Positions 16,021 to 25,080 of a DNA stretch of 40,036 nucleotides are shown piece by piece (positions within the stretch are counted from its first letter, which is position 1; every line of letters starts with the position of its first letter). A program made the translations under genes and the position numbers. Under the pieces are notes generated by a model. It did no database searches and was not told the origin of the DNA. It saw nothing but the letters and a program-made list of their open reading frames with translations. The stretch spans positions 1 to 40,036 of the forward strand of contig RFGU01000173.1 of assembly GCA_003696955.1 (NCBI GenBank), given 5' to 3'. The stretch is from Deltaproteobacteria bacterium. GTDB lineage: Bacteria > Myxococcota_A > Polyangia > Nannocystales > Nannocystaceae.

Positions 16021-19000
16021 ATGTCGCCCCCGGAGACGACTCGCTTCATCCAAGAGGTCCAGCAGGCCGTGTCCACGCGGCACGGCACGGAGCCGCCGGA
16101 AGCTCGCGATCGTCTCGCGGCCTTCGTGCGGGCGGTGCTGGGGTCGTTGGATCTTCGCGATTTGCGCGGGATTTCCGGGGACGAGTTGGTGGCCCAGCTC
16201 GAGCACATGCTGCGGGGGATCGAGGTTCGCAAGCGGGGTGAGATCGTCGTCCACGTCCACCGGGTGTCCGACGATCGCCTGGTCGTCGAGACGTGCATGG
16301 AGGACCAGCCGTTCCTGGTCTCGACCATGCGCTCGCTGATGGCGACCGAGGGCGCCGAGATCAAGCGGCTGATGAACGGGGTCGTACCGATTCGGCGCGA
16401 CCCGGCCGGGCGGATCGTGCAGATCGGCCGGGGAACCCTCGAATCGCTCATGCGGGTCGAGGTCGTGGTCCAGACCGACGATCTCGACCGATTCGCCCAC
16501 CAGGTCCACGAGCGGTTGCGACTGGTCCAGGCCATGGTGCGGGACTTCGAGGCCATGAAGGTCCGCATCCACACCCTGGCGGACCATTATTTCATCGCCG
16601 CCCAGAAGGCCGACCCGGAACGCGCCAAGCTGCTGCGCGAGGCCGAGGCCCTCTTGCGCTGGCTGTGCGACGAGAATTTCGTGATCCTCTCCGTCGAGCA
16701 GTACGGAAAGGACGGGACGCCGGTGGAGATGTTGGGCATCAGTTCGATCTGCCAGTCCACGCGGCGTCCGGACTTCATCGGGCTCGATGACGAGGACCGC
16801 CGGCTCGTACGCTACGAACGGTCCGCGGAGGAGTCGCCCGTCCACCGAACGGGCAAACCCGGCTACTTCCTGTTTCGGCGCTTCGACGCCGACGGCGATC
16901 CGGCGGGGACCTTCGTGATCCACGGGCTGTTCACCTACAAGGCGCTTCACACGCCACCGGAGGAGATCCCCTTCATCCGTATGGCACTGCGGGACCTGCT
17001 GGCGGATCGGGACGTCCGGGGGACGAGCCATCGCGGCAAGAACATCACCAACGCCTTCAATTCCCTGCCCCTCGAGTACCTGTTGTCGGAGCGCCGAGAG
17101 ACCATCTGGGACGTCACGGACCGGATCCTGCGCGCGGAGATGGAGGGCGGCAGCGACGTACACATCCGCCTCGACGAGAAGGGGCGGTTCGCATTCGTCA
17201 TCGTGACGTTGCCGCGCTCCCAGTTCAGCGAGGAGCTGCGCCAGGAGGTTCAGGACGTCATCGTGCAGGTGCTCGGTGGGACGTACGCGGACTATGGCGT
17301 CTACATCGACCGCTACGACAACGCGGTCATGCACTACTACGTGACCGGGACGCGGCCGTTCGCGCGGGTGGACACCGACGCCCTGCGCAACCGGCTCTTG
17401 GCCATGGCGCGCGGTTGGTCGGAGCGATTGCGGGAGGCCCTGCACATCGTGGCGGGGGACGACGAGGAGAAGGTCGCCGAGCTGTACGACATCTACGTCG
17501 ACGCCTTCACCGAGGAGCACAAGCGCCGCGCGAGCGTCCAACGTCTGGCGGGGGATCTGCGCTGTCTCGAAGCCATCCGATCCGGCGAGGAGATCGACTG
17601 CGACATCTACGTGTCGGAGTTTGGCGATCATCCGGGGAGCCTTCAGTTGCGGATCTTCTCGCGCCGCAATCTCAAGCTCAGCGAGGAGCTTCCCGTCATC
17701 GCGAACTTCGGTTTCGACGTGGTGGACGAATACTCGCGGACGGTTCGCCTGCCCCACGTGGGGGAGGTGGACATGGACAACTTCCGCATCGAGGTGCCGG
17801 GGACGAGCATCGGCCACGTCATCTCGCGGCGCGAGGGGATCATCGAGGCGCTGCGCTTGGTGTTCACCCGTGCCGCCGGGGACGACTCCCTGAATCGGCT
17901 CGTGGTCCTGTCCAACCTCGACGTGCGCGACGTCGAGATCCTGCGGGCCTACGTGGCACTCTTGCACCAGTACCGCCTACCCTTCGGGGAGGCCGCCATT
18001 CGCGACGCCCTGGTCGGCCATCCCCAGGTGGCCACCGCCCTGATCCTGGATCTCGCCGCCCGGTTCGCCGACCCGCCGCCCATGGAGGCCGAAGCGGCAC
18101 GTCGGCGCATGGAGGCCGAGGTGCAACGGATCTCGGACTTTACCGCCGATCGGATCCTGTCGGCCGTGGCGGCGGTGGTGCGCGCCACGGTGCGTACGAA
18201 TGCGTACATACGCCGGCACCGTCGGGGAGAGGCCTACGCATTCAAGATCGCATCCTCGGAGCTTCCCTTCGGGCCGTCCCCCAAACCCTTCCGCGAGATC
18301 TGGGTCTACCACACGGACTTCGAGGGGGTGCACCTTCGTGGCGGCAAGGTGGCGCGCGGCGGGATCCGCTTCAGCGATCGTCCCGAGGACTTCCGCACGG
18401 AGATCCACGACCTCATGGCCACCCAGATGGTCAAGAACGTGGTGATCGTACCGGTGGGGGCGAAGGGCGGTTTCGTGTTGCGGCATCCGCCGGCCTCCCC
18501 CGAGCACGTACGGGCGGCGGGGGACCACTACTATCGGGCCTTCATCGGCGCGATGCTGTCGCTCACCGACAACGTGGTGGACGGCAAGGTCGTTCCCCCC
18601 GAGGGCATTCGCTACACGGAGGAGCCCGACCCGTATCTCGTCGTGGCGGCGGACAAGGGGACGGCCCACCTGAGCGACACCGCCAACGCCATCAGCATGG
18701 CTCGGGGGTACTGGCTCGACGATGCATTCGCATCGGGCGGCAGCCACGGCTACGACCACAAGAAGACGGGGATCACCGCCCGTGGGGCGTGGGAGGTGGC
18801 CAAGCGCAGCTTCCGGGAACTCGGCATCGATCCCGAGAAGGACGTCATCACGGCCGTCGGGGTGGGGGACATGAGCGGGGACGTGTTCGGCAACGGGATG
18901 TTGCGCAGTCGAACGATCAAACTCCTTGCCGCCTTCAACCACCGGCACATCTTCATCGATCCGGACCCCGATCCGGAGACGTCCTATCGAGAGCGCAAGC

Positions 19001-20766
19001 GTCTGTTCGAGATGGGACGCTCCCAGTGGACCGACTACGATCCCAAGGTCCTGTCGGCGGGCGGCGGCGTCTATCTGCGGGACTCGAAGGAGGTTCCCCT
19101 GTCCGCCCGTGCGCGCGAGATGCTCGGGATCGAGCCGGATCGGCCGGTCAGCGGCCACGAGGTCATTCGGGCCATCCTCACCATGCCGGTGGATCTGCTG
19201 TGGATGGGGGGCATCGGGACGTACGTGCGCAGCCGCGACGAGTCGGACGCCGACGTGATGGACAAGGCCAACGACGACGCGCGGGTGACCGCGGACAAAC
19301 TGCGCTGCAAGGTGCTCGCCGAGGGGGCGAACCTGTCGATCACCGACAGGGGACGGGTGGCCTTCGCGAAGAAGGGCGGGCAGAACTACACGGCGTTCAT
19401 CGACAATTCGGGTGGCGTGGACGCCTCGGACCACGAGGTCAATCTCAAGATCCTGTTCGCGCCGTTGATGACCGCCGGCAAGCTCTCCCGGGAGCGTCGC
19501 AACGAAATTCTCGAGCGCGCCGAACCCGAGGTGGTCGAGTCGGTCCTCGACAACAACCGCTCCCAGAGTCGCATGGTCTCCTTCGACGTGCGTCGCTCCC
19601 GTAGGGACGTCTATCGGTATGCGCGAACCATGCGATTTCTGGTCGAGAAGGTCCCGTTCGACCCGGATGCCTTCGCGCTGCCGGGGGACGACGAACTGTC
19701 GGTGCGCAGCCGCAAGAAGATCGGTCTCTACAAGTGCGAGGCGGCGGTGCTGTGCGCCCACGCCAAGATGCTCGTCTACCGCGAGTTGCTCGAGGACAAG
19801 CCCCTCGACGAACACATCGTCGCGGCCATGGTGCGGGCGTACTTCCCGCCCACCGTACTCGCCGAACTCGGCGATCTCGCCGACGAAGGCCTCGACGGCC
19901 ATCTGCTCCGTCGTGAGATCGCCACGACGATGCTGGTCAACCACATCGTGGACAACGCCGGCGCCAGCCTCTTTCCCGAGTTGATGCTGGCCACCGGGTG
20001 CACCGCCTGGGACATCGCCCATGGCTACTGGTCGGCCGAGCGCGCCGCGGGCATCGCCGAGCTGCTCGGGCTGCTCTACGCCATCGAGTCACCGACGACC
20101 CAGGAAGTCGTCTACGACGCGATGGCAATGATCCAAGGCCCCCTCGAGGATGCCATCTACTACATGATGGATCAGGCCCACGAACCGACCCTGTCCGAGG
20201 AGAGCATCGCGGAAGTCCGGGCCTTGATGGCCAAGGTGCCGAGCATCCTCGAACAAGAGTCGGCCGGTCGGCCGACGCGGGAGTTGCCCCGGACCGCGCA
20301 ACTCGTGGCCCGGGGCCTCGACGAGGGCCTGGCCGAGCGGATCGGTGCGCTGCCCCACCTTACGGCCTGTCTCGACGCCTCGCGGCTCGCCGACAAGATT
20401 GGCGTCTCGCCCGAGGAGGCCCTCGTGCTGCGCATGCGCGTGGCCGAGGCCATGGGGCTTTCGCGACTTCGCGCCGCCATCGACCGCATCGGACTGGCGA
20501 ATCCCTGGGACGGCCCGGCCCTCCATGCCCTCGGGCGGCATCTCGAGTTCCACCTGCACAAGCTCGTGGTCCTGGCGGGGCGATCCGGGGAGATCGACGG
20601 CCTGCTGGACCGGTACCACCTACGGGCGATCCGCAACCAGGTACGCGAGTACCTCGAACGAGGCGTCGACATCCCGGCCCTGGTGATGCTCGACGACCAG
20701 CTCCGACGTTTCCTACCGCCGGAGTTGGACATTCGGCCTCACTCGACGGACGTGGCGGTGGAGTAG
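16021..20766 (+). CDS. gdh: NAD-specific glutamate dehydrogenase, large (about 180 kDa) type
   Basis: This class oxidises L-glutamate to 2-oxoglutarate and ammonia with NAD and works mainly in amino-acid catabolism. ATG 16021 gives 1,581 residues, typical for the 180-kDa group (about 1,600). The first 700 residues are the long regulatory region with ACT-like folds unique to this class. The catalytic part follows: HLRGGKVARGGIRFSDRPED (about 770-790) and NVVIVPVGAKGGFVLR (about 805-820) with the substrate lysines, VGVGDMSGDVFGNGML (about 943-958) as the dinucleotide-binding turn, and LAEGANLSITDRGRVAF and GGQNYTAFIDNSGGVDASDH near 1100-1140. The last 400 residues are the helical C-terminal domain. 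Upstream in-frame starts are rejected as lacking homology. The 3' end overlaps purN by 28 bases on the opposite strand. No strong ribosome binding site is seen. Confidence 0.95.
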   Translation: MSPPETTRFIQEVQQAVSTRHGTEPPEARDRLAAFVRAVLGSLDLRDLRGISGDELVAQLEHMLRGIEVRKRGEIVVHVHRVSDDRLVVETCMEDQPFLVSTMRSLMATEGAEIKRLMNGVVPIRRDPAGRIVQIGRGTLESLMRVEVVVQTDDLDRFAHQVHERLRLVQAMVRDFEAMKVRIHTLADHYFIAAQKADPERAKLLREAEALLRWLCDENFVILSVEQYGKDGTPVEMLGISSICQSTRRPDFIGLDDEDRRLVRYERSAEESPVHRTGKPGYFLFRRFDADGDPAGTFVIHGLFTYKALHTPPEEIPFIRMALRDLLADRDVRGTSHRGKNITNAFNSLPLEYLLSERRETIWDVTDRILRAEMEGGSDVHIRLDEKGRFAFVIVTLPRSQFSEELRQEVQDVIVQVLGGTYADYGVYIDRYDNAVMHYYVTGTRPFARVDTDALRNRLLAMARGWSERLREALHIVAGDDEEKVAELYDIYVDAFTEEHKRRASVQRLAGDLRCLEAIRSGEEIDCDIYVSEFGDHPGSLQLRIFSRRNLKLSEELPVIANFGFDVVDEYSRTVRLPHVGEVDMDNFRIEVPGTSIGHVISRREGIIEALRLVFTRAAGDDSLNRLVVLSNLDVRDVEILRAYVALLHQYRLPFGEAAIRDALVGHPQVATALILDLAARFADPPPMEAEAARRRMEAEVQRISDFTADRILSAVAAVVRATVRTNAYIRRHRRGEAYAFKIASSELPFGPSPKPFREIWVYHTDFEGVHLRGGKVARGGIRFSDRPEDFRTEIHDLMATQMVKNVVIVPVGAKGGFVLRHPPASPEHVRAAGDHYYRAFIGAMLSLTDNVVDGKVVPPEGIRYTEEPDPYLVVAADKGTAHLSDTANAISMARGYWLDDAFASGGSHGYDHKKTGITARGAWEVAKRSFRELGIDPEKDVITAVGVGDMSGDVFGNGMLRSRTIKLLAAFNHRHIFIDPDPDPETSYRERKRLFEMGRSQWTDYDPKVLSAGGGVYLRDSKEVPLSARAREMLGIEPDRPVSGHEVIRAILTMPVDLLWMGGIGTYVRSRDESDADVMDKANDDARVTADKLRCKVLAEGANLSITDRGRVAFAKKGGQNYTAFIDNSGGVDASDHEVNLKILFAPLMTAGKLSRERRNEILERAEPEVVESVLDNNRSQSRMVSFDVRRSRRDVYRYARTMRFLVEKVPFDPDAFALPGDDELSVRSRKKIGLYKCEAAVLCAHAKMLVYRELLEDKPLDEHIVAAMVRAYFPPTVLAELGDLADEGLDGHLLRREIATTMLVNHIVDNAGASLFPELMLATGCTAWDIAHGYWSAERAAGIAELLGLLYAIESPTTQEVVYDAMAMIQGPLEDAIYYMMDQAHEPTLSEESIAEVRALMAKVPSILEQESAGRPTRELPRTAQLVARGLDEGLAERIGALPHLTACLDASRLADKIGVSPEEALVLRMRVAEAMGLSRLRAAIDRIGLANPWDGPALHALGRHLEFHLHKLVVLAGRSGEIDGLLDRYHLRAIRNQVREYLERGVDIPALVMLDDQLRRFLPPELDIRPHSTDVAVE

Positions 20767-21401
20767 GGCGCGTCCGTGGGGGGCCGAGGGGCACTCGCGG
20801 ACCGGGTTTCCCGTGGATGGAGGGCAGCAAGCTGTGCGGCGAGGACCTTGGGGTAGAGCTCGTGCTCGACCGCCAGGACCCGTGCCGCAAGCCGCTCGGG
20901 GGTGTCGCCGGGTTCGACGGGGACGGGCACGTGGGCGAGGACGGGCCCCTCGTCGTAGCGCTCCGTGACAAGATGGACCGTAGGTCCCGACCACCGAACC
21001 TTGGCCTCGAGCACGGCGCGGTGAACGTGCTCGCCGTACATGCCCGGTCCGCCGAAACGGGGAAGGGGGGCCGGGTGGATGTTGAAGACGCGGTCCGGAA
21101 ACGCCCGAAGGACGGCCGAGGGGATGGGGCGTAGATAGCCGGCGAGTGCCACCGCATCGATCCGGGCGGCCACGAGTGCGTCGCACAGGGCCCGGGGCAG
21201 GTCGTCGTGGGTCCTGGTGCTCATGTGCCGCGCCTCGATGCCCACCGTACGGGCGAAGGCGAGGGCGCCCGACGTCGACCGATTGGACACGACGAGCGCG
21301 ACCTCGGCGTCGAGGCGCCCGGTGCGGGTCGCTTCGTAGATGGCGCGCAGATTGCTTCCGCGGCCCGAGGCGAACACGGCCAATCGAGGGGAACGAAGCA
21401 C
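20739..21401 (-). CDS. purN: Phosphoribosylglycinamide formyltransferase
   Basis: PurN transfers a formyl group from 10-formyltetrahydrofolate to GAR, the third step of purine synthesis. GTG 21401 gives 220 residues with [13 protein letters not shown] (phosphate-binding loop, 9-21), LAGYLRPIP (86-94), the catalytic [11 protein letters not shown] (N107, H109) and YDEGPVLA (D150), matching E. coli N106, H108 and D144. In the segment [15 protein letters not shown] the usual GLHxH-type turn is written MYGEHVH. The last 15 or so residues are a Ser/Pro tail; its 3' 28 bases are also the end of the glutamate dehydrogenase gene. Divergent from hslV, with which it shares a short control region. Cytoplasmic. 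Confidence 0.94.
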   Translation of the reverse strand: MLRSPRLAVFASGRGSNLRAIYEATRTGRLDAEVALVVSNRSTSGALAFARTVGIEARHMSTRTHDDLPRALCDALVAARIDAVALAGYLRPIPSAVLRAFPDRVFNIHPAPLPRFGGPGMYGEHVHRAVLEAKVRWSGPTVHLVTERYDEGPVLAHVPVPVEPGDTPERLAARVLAVEHELYPKVLAAQLAALHPRETRSASAPRPPTDAPYSTATSVE

Positions 21402-21428
21402 GGGGCGGTCAGCCTAGCAGCATCGGGC

Positions 21429-21436
21429 ACTATACT
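21429..21436. promoter_or_regulatory. Face-to-face -10 elements (ACTATACT) between purN and hslV
   Basis: On the plus strand TATACT (21431-21436) is followed by six bases and GTG 21443 of hslV, predicting a leaderless hslV transcript. On the minus strand TATAGT (21434-21429) lies 27 bases before GTG 21401 of purN. The two hexamers overlap by four bases, so the two promoters should compete. Neither has an obvious -35. Confidence 0.42.
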
Positions 21437-21442
21437 GCGGTC

Positions 21443-22054
21443 GTGCGATCACGAAGGCCTCCCCACCCATCCGACCGGCCGGCCGGACCGCTCGCCGCGG
21501 GCGTCGGCGCCCCCGTACGGTCCACGACGGTCCTCTCGGTGCGACGGGGCGGCGCCGTCGCGCTCGGCGCCGACGGGCAGGTGACCCTCGGGGACGCGGT
21601 CGTCAAGCACGGTGCTTCGAAGGTTCGCACCCTTGCGGGCGGACGGATCCTGGGCGGCTTCGCCGGGTCGGCGGCCGACGGCCTCGCCCTCTTCGATCTC
21701 CTCGAGACCAAGGTCGGCGAGGTGGGGGGGAGCTTCGTTCGGGCGTGCGTGGAACTGGCCAAGGACTGGCGCCAGGACCGAAGGTACCGGCGGCTCGAAG
21801 CCATGATGATCGTGGCCGACGCCGAGCGCACGTTTCTCCTGTCGGGCAACGGCGACGTCATCGAACCGGAGGACGGGATCGCGGCCGTGGGCTCGGGGGG
21901 CAACTATGCCCTCGCCGCGGCCCGGGCCCTGCTGGCGCACACGGATCATTCGGCGCGTCGCATCGTCGAGGCCTCCTTGGGGATCGCCGCCGACATCTGC
22001 ATCTACACGAACCATCGACACACGATTCTGGAGCTACCGGGCAAGGCGACGTGA
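21443..22054 (+). CDS. hslV: ATP-dependent protease peptidase subunit HslV, with an N-terminal extension
   Basis: HslV is the threonine peptidase of the HslUV (ClpYQ) protease, working as a double hexamer. The conserved core starts [20 protein letters not shown] and continues with [20 protein letters not shown], keeping the nucleophile Thr, the GADGQVT Asp and the SKVR Lys. In most bacteria a start codon stands just before the catalytic Thr; here no ATG, GTG, TTG or CTG occurs in the 27 codons upstream of it, and the nearest usable start is GTG 21443. The product is thus 203 residues with a 27-residue Arg/Pro-rich leader ([16 protein letters not shown]...) that must be removed to free Thr28. 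Short propeptides are known for some HslV proteins; this one is long. The TGA overlaps the hslU GTG (GTGA). Confidence 0.9.
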   Translation: MRSRRPPHPSDRPAGPLAAGVGAPVRSTTVLSVRRGGAVALGADGQVTLGDAVVKHGASKVRTLAGGRILGGFAGSAADGLALFDLLETKVGEVGGSFVRACVELAKDWRQDRRYRRLEAMMIVADAERTFLLSGNGDVIEPEDGIAAVGSGGNYALAAARALLAHTDHSARRIVEASLGIAADICIYTNHRHTILELPGKAT

Positions 22055-23403
22055 CCACGACCCTCGACCCTCGACACCCGACGCCACGGGAGATCGTGGC
22101 CGAACTCGACCGCTACGTGATCGGCCAGGCGGCGGCCAAGAAGGCGGTGGCCATCGCCATGCGCAACCGTTTTCGCCGGCAGATGTTGCCCGATCGTCTC
22201 CGCGACGAGGTCAAACCCAAGAACATCGTCATGGTGGGGCCGACGGGGGTCGGAAAGACGGAAATCGCCCGTCGTCTGGCACGACTTGCGAAGGCTCCCT
22301 TCCTCAAGGTGGAGGTGACGAAATTCACCGAGGTGGGGTACGTGGGGCGGGACGTCGATTCCATCGTGCGCGACCTCGTCGAGGTCTCGGCTCGGCTCGT
22401 GCGCGCCGAGTTGCTCGCCGACGTGCGCGGCGAGGCCGCGCGGCGGGCGGAGGACCGGATCCTCGACGTGCTGCTGCCCCGCGGGGAGGCCCCGGCGGGC
22501 GAGGATGCGGCGGCCTCACGCCGAACCCGCGAGCGCATGCGCGAGCTGCTGCGGGCGGGCAAGCTCGACGATCGCGAAGTGGAGATCGACGTGGCCGAGG
22601 CACCGCCGGACCTCGGCGGCCTCGTGCTCGGGGGCACGGGCGGTGCCGATCCCTTGGCCGGCATTCGGGATGCTCTCGAACGACTCGGTGGGAACCGCCG
22701 CAGGACGCGCCGGGTGTCGGTTCGCAGGGCCCTCGAAGTGTTGACCGAGGAGGAGGCCGACAAACTCATCGACCGCGAGCGCCTTTCGCGGGAAGCCGTG
22801 GACCGAGCGGAACGGTTCGGCATGGTCTTCCTCGACGAGTTCGACAAGATCTGCGTACGCAGCGACCGCGGTGCGGCCGGGGAGGTCTCGCGCGAGGGGG
22901 TGCAACGGGATCTCCTGCCGCTGGTCGAGGGGACGACGGTGCAGACCCGCTACGGCTCGGTACGCACCGACCACGTCCTCTTCGTCGCGGCAGGGGCCTT
23001 CCACGTCGCGAAGGTGTCGGATCTCATTCCCGAACTACAAGGGCGATTTCCGATTCGCGTCGAACTCGCCTCCCTCGGCCGCGAGGAGTTCGTCCGGATC
23101 CTCACCGAGACCGACGCCTGCCTGATCGAGCAGTACAAGGCGCTGCTGGCCACCGAGGGCGTGGAGGTGGCGTTCACCGACGATGCCGTGGCCGCCATTG
23201 CCGACGCGGCGGCGGAGGCCAACGCCGCCCTCGAGAACATCGGTGCGCGCCGCCTCCACACCGTTCTCGAGCGAGTGCTCGAGGAGTTGAGTTTCGAGGC
23301 CTCGGAGATGCCCGGCCAGAAGGTGACCATCGATGCCGCGTACGTGCGGGCGCGTCTCGAACCCGTCCTCGCCGACCGGGATCTCGCGCGGCACATCCTT
23401 TGA
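22051..23403 (+). CDS. hslU: ATP-dependent protease ATPase subunit HslU
   Basis: HslU is the AAA+ unfoldase that feeds proteins into HslV. GTG 22051 gives 450 residues (E. coli 443). Visible motifs: [20 protein letters not shown] (12-31), Walker A GPTGVGKT (63-70), [13 protein letters not shown] (pore-loop region with GYVG), a charged I-domain from about 105 to 235, Walker [11 protein letters not shown] (D262, E263), GRFPIRVEL, and the C-terminal [17 protein letters not shown] sensor-2 segment with ending DLARHIL, whose last residues dock into HslV. All catalytic residues are in place. It overlaps hslV by four bases; the pair is an operon with no further gene downstream. The 472 bases that follow lack an obvious terminator. 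Confidence 0.95.
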   Translation: MTTTLDPRHPTPREIVAELDRYVIGQAAAKKAVAIAMRNRFRRQMLPDRLRDEVKPKNIVMVGPTGVGKTEIARRLARLAKAPFLKVEVTKFTEVGYVGRDVDSIVRDLVEVSARLVRAELLADVRGEAARRAEDRILDVLLPRGEAPAGEDAAASRRTRERMRELLRAGKLDDREVEIDVAEAPPDLGGLVLGGTGGADPLAGIRDALERLGGNRRRTRRVSVRRALEVLTEEEADKLIDRERLSREAVDRAERFGMVFLDEFDKICVRSDRGAAGEVSREGVQRDLLPLVEGTTVQTRYGSVRTDHVLFVAAGAFHVAKVSDLIPELQGRFPIRVELASLGREEFVRILTETDACLIEQYKALLATEGVEVAFTDDAVAAIADAAAEANAALENIGARRLHTVLERVLEELSFEASEMPGQKVTIDAAYVRARLEPVLADRDLARHIL

Positions 23404-23875
23404 CGCGGTGCCGGGCGCCGATCCCGCCGCCGCCGGATCGAGAACCGGAAAGATCTTCCTGCGTCCGGCGAGGGACCGACCATCAACCGACGGGGCGCGC
23501 GGAACCGAGCCCCGAGGCGTCCGTCGGCCACCCGCCCGAAGGGGGGCGGCCACCCGCCCGAAGGGGGGCGTCGATGCCCGTAGATGGTCGATACGCGTGG
23601 CGCCGCGGCAGCGCGACGAAGCCCCGTCCTCGCACCGCCGGGACCGGCGATCTTGGGGCGATCACGCAGGGGGTTGCGCCCTCCGCGCATGAACAATTGC
23701 ACCATGAACTGGCTTGCGTTTGATCAGTTTTTGTTGGATTCTGCCCCTCGACACTCCGCACGAAGGCTGGCATCCTCCGCCAACCTCCCAATCCTTGCCC
23801 GGAGATTTGCCTACATCCTCCCACCCCTCGGCGCCGGGCTCCACCTACCAGAACCACAAGGGACACGAAAACATC
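23404..23875. other. 472-base non-coding region between hslU and the first Cys-rich lipoprotein
   Basis: No frame here has a credible start or family match. It holds two tandem 22-base repeats (23525-23568) and an AT-rich island at about 23695-23745 (aacaattgcaccatgaactg, then a run with tttgatcag and tttttgttgg) that contrasts with its surroundings and may contain the lipoprotein promoter. The first part is ordinary GC-rich sequence, with no clear terminator for hslU. Confidence 0.6.
23525..23568. repeat. Two perfect tandem copies of a 22-base GC-rich unit
   Basis: The unit cggccacccgcccgaagggg plus gg occurs at 23525-23546 and again at 23547-23568 without mismatch. Each copy can fold weakly (GCCC with GGGC around gaagg). 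No function is assigned. Confidence 0.85.
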
Positions 23876-24841
23876 ATGAAACGGCAACTTGTTCTCAGCG
23901 CACTCACCACCATGGCGTTGTCCGTCGCCGGCTGCTCCGGCGAGAGCAGCGGAACCACGGGCATCAACACGACGGCGACCACGATGTCGACGTCGAACAG
24001 CGGCGGCGAGACCGACAGCGGCACCAGCACGAGCGGTGGCCCCGGTGGCACGGGCAACTCGGGCAGCGACAGCAACTCGGGCGGTACCGGGATGAGCGGC
24101 GGATCCTCCACCAGCGGCGGGTTCATCATGGATCCCGACGGTGGCATGGGCACCATGGAGTGCGACGTGTGGACGCAGGACTGCCCCGACGGGGAGAAGT
24201 GCATGCCGTGGGCGAACGACGGTGGCAACTCGTGGAACGCCACCAAGTGCAGCCCCATCGATCCCAATCCCAAGCAGCCTGGCGACACCTGTACGGTCGA
24301 GGGCAACGGCGTCAGCGGCGTGGACGACTGTGCGAAGGCGTCCATGTGCTGGGACGTCGATCCCGAGACGAACATGGGTACGTGCGTGCCGTTCTGCACC
24401 GGCTCGCCGGACATGCCGATGTGCGAGAATCCCAACGACTCGTGCCTCATCGCCAACGACGGCGTCCTCATCCTCTGCCTGCCGGGTTGCGATCCGCTCC
24501 TGCAGGACTGCCCGGACGGCAATGTCTGCATCCCGAACACCTCCGGGGACGGGTTCGCCTGTGTGCTCGACGCCTCGGGTGGCATGGGCACGGCAGGGAC
24601 GCCGTGCGAGTTCGCCAACGTGTGCAACCCGGGGCTTCTGTGCCTCAACGCCGAGTTCGTGCCGGGCTGCATGGGCTCTCAGGGCTGCTGCGGGCCGTTC
24701 TGCGACCTGACGGACCCGAACGCCTCGTCCATGTGTGCCAACGCCTATACGACGCCGGGTGCGGACTGCGTGCCCTTCTTCGAGATGGGCATGGAGCCGC
24801 CGGGCCAGGAGGACGTGGGCATCTGCATCATCCCGCAGTGA
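23876..24841 (+). CDS. Cysteine-rich lipoprotein, first of a tandem pair
   Basis: ATG 23876 gives 321 residues. MKRQLVLSALTTMALSVAGC is a clean lipoprotein signal peptide with lipobox SVAGC, followed by about 75 residues of Thr/Ser/Gly/Asn linker. From ECDVWTQDCPDGEKCMPW onward the protein has 26 cysteines in about 230 residues, enough for 13 disulfides, with motifs such as CMGSQGCCGPFC and a closing ICIIPQ. This style (lipobox, disordered linker, disulfide-rich head) is typical of surface lipoproteins of Nannocystis-like myxobacteria. I do not recognise an enzymatic family; the paralogue is the neighbouring gene. Starts upstream to 23714 are rejected because they precede the signal peptide. 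AAGGGA lies at 23858-23863, rather far from the ATG. An AT-rich island 130-180 bases upstream may be the promoter. Confidence 0.8.
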   Translation: MKRQLVLSALTTMALSVAGCSGESSGTTGINTTATTMSTSNSGGETDSGTSTSGGPGGTGNSGSDSNSGGTGMSGGSSTSGGFIMDPDGGMGTMECDVWTQDCPDGEKCMPWANDGGNSWNATKCSPIDPNPKQPGDTCTVEGNGVSGVDDCAKASMCWDVDPETNMGTCVPFCTGSPDMPMCENPNDSCLIANDGVLILCLPGCDPLLQDCPDGNVCIPNTSGDGFACVLDASGGMGTAGTPCEFANVCNPGLLCLNAEFVPGCMGSQGCCGPFCDLTDPNASSMCANAYTTPGADCVPFFEMGMEPPGQEDVGICIIPQ

Positions 24842-24885
24842 TCGCCTCGTAGCGTTTCGCCCCCCAAAGTGGGGGCCCCACTGGA

Positions 24886-24928
24886 CGCGCCGCGCTCCGG
24901 GCCTTCCGGAGGCGGCGCGTTCTTCATT
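24886..24928 (+). terminator. Strong intrinsic-terminator-like hairpin after the first lipoprotein
   Basis: Arms CGCGCCGCGCTCCGG (24886-24900) and CCGGAGGCGGCGCG (24906-24919) pair over 14 bases with one bulged base and a 5-base loop, followed by TTCTTCATT. It sits 45 bases after the stop. A smaller hairpin, CCCCC-aaagt-GGGGG (24861-24875), precedes it. Together they probably separate the two lipoprotein transcripts. Confidence 0.65.
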
Positions 24929-24979
24929 GGTTCCCTCCCAACCGGCGACGGGATGCTTGGGCGATCTTGCGCCTGCGTG

Positions 24980-25007
24980 TTGTGTGTATTTTGATTGTGA
25001 GTATTGT
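24980..25007 (+). promoter_or_regulatory. Possible promoter in an AT-rich island before the second lipoprotein
   Basis: TTGTGT (24980-24985) and TATTGT (25002-25007) are 16 bases apart within the most AT-rich stretch of the window (about 24977-25040). The -35 match is weak (three of six), so the pair is only a candidate; the island itself is clear. Confidence 0.28.
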
Positions 25008-25032
25008 TGGTTTTTGGTTGCAAAACCAACAA
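25004..25032. repeat. Perfect 11-base inverted repeat in the leader of the second lipoprotein
   Basis: ttgttggtttt (25004-25014) and aaaaccaacaa (25022-25032) are exact reverse complements with a 7-base loop (tggttgc). It is AU-rich, unlike the terminator hairpin 80 bases upstream. It lies 49 bases before ATG 25081, so it could be a 5' leader stem, an operator, or a second terminator. Confidence 0.7.
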
Positions 25033-25064
25033 AACTAATCCAAGATCCTCGTAGCCCTCGGGGC

Positions 25065-25072
25065 AAAGGAGG
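25065..25072 (+). promoter_or_regulatory. Strong ribosome binding site of the second lipoprotein
   Basis: AAAGGAGG lies 8 bases before ATG 25081. This near-perfect Shine-Dalgarno sequence is unusual in a window where many starts have none, and it suggests high expression. Confidence 0.8.
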
Positions 25073-25080
25073 AAGAGACC

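Noticed and set aside
15871..17967. Long minus-strand frames opposite glutamate dehydrogenase (also 17977-20022)
   Set aside because: His/Asp-rich antisense translation of the catalytic gene, no start context and no homology.
23525..23568. The two 22-base units as a CRISPR-like array
   Set aside because: Units are directly adjacent with no spacers and only two copies.
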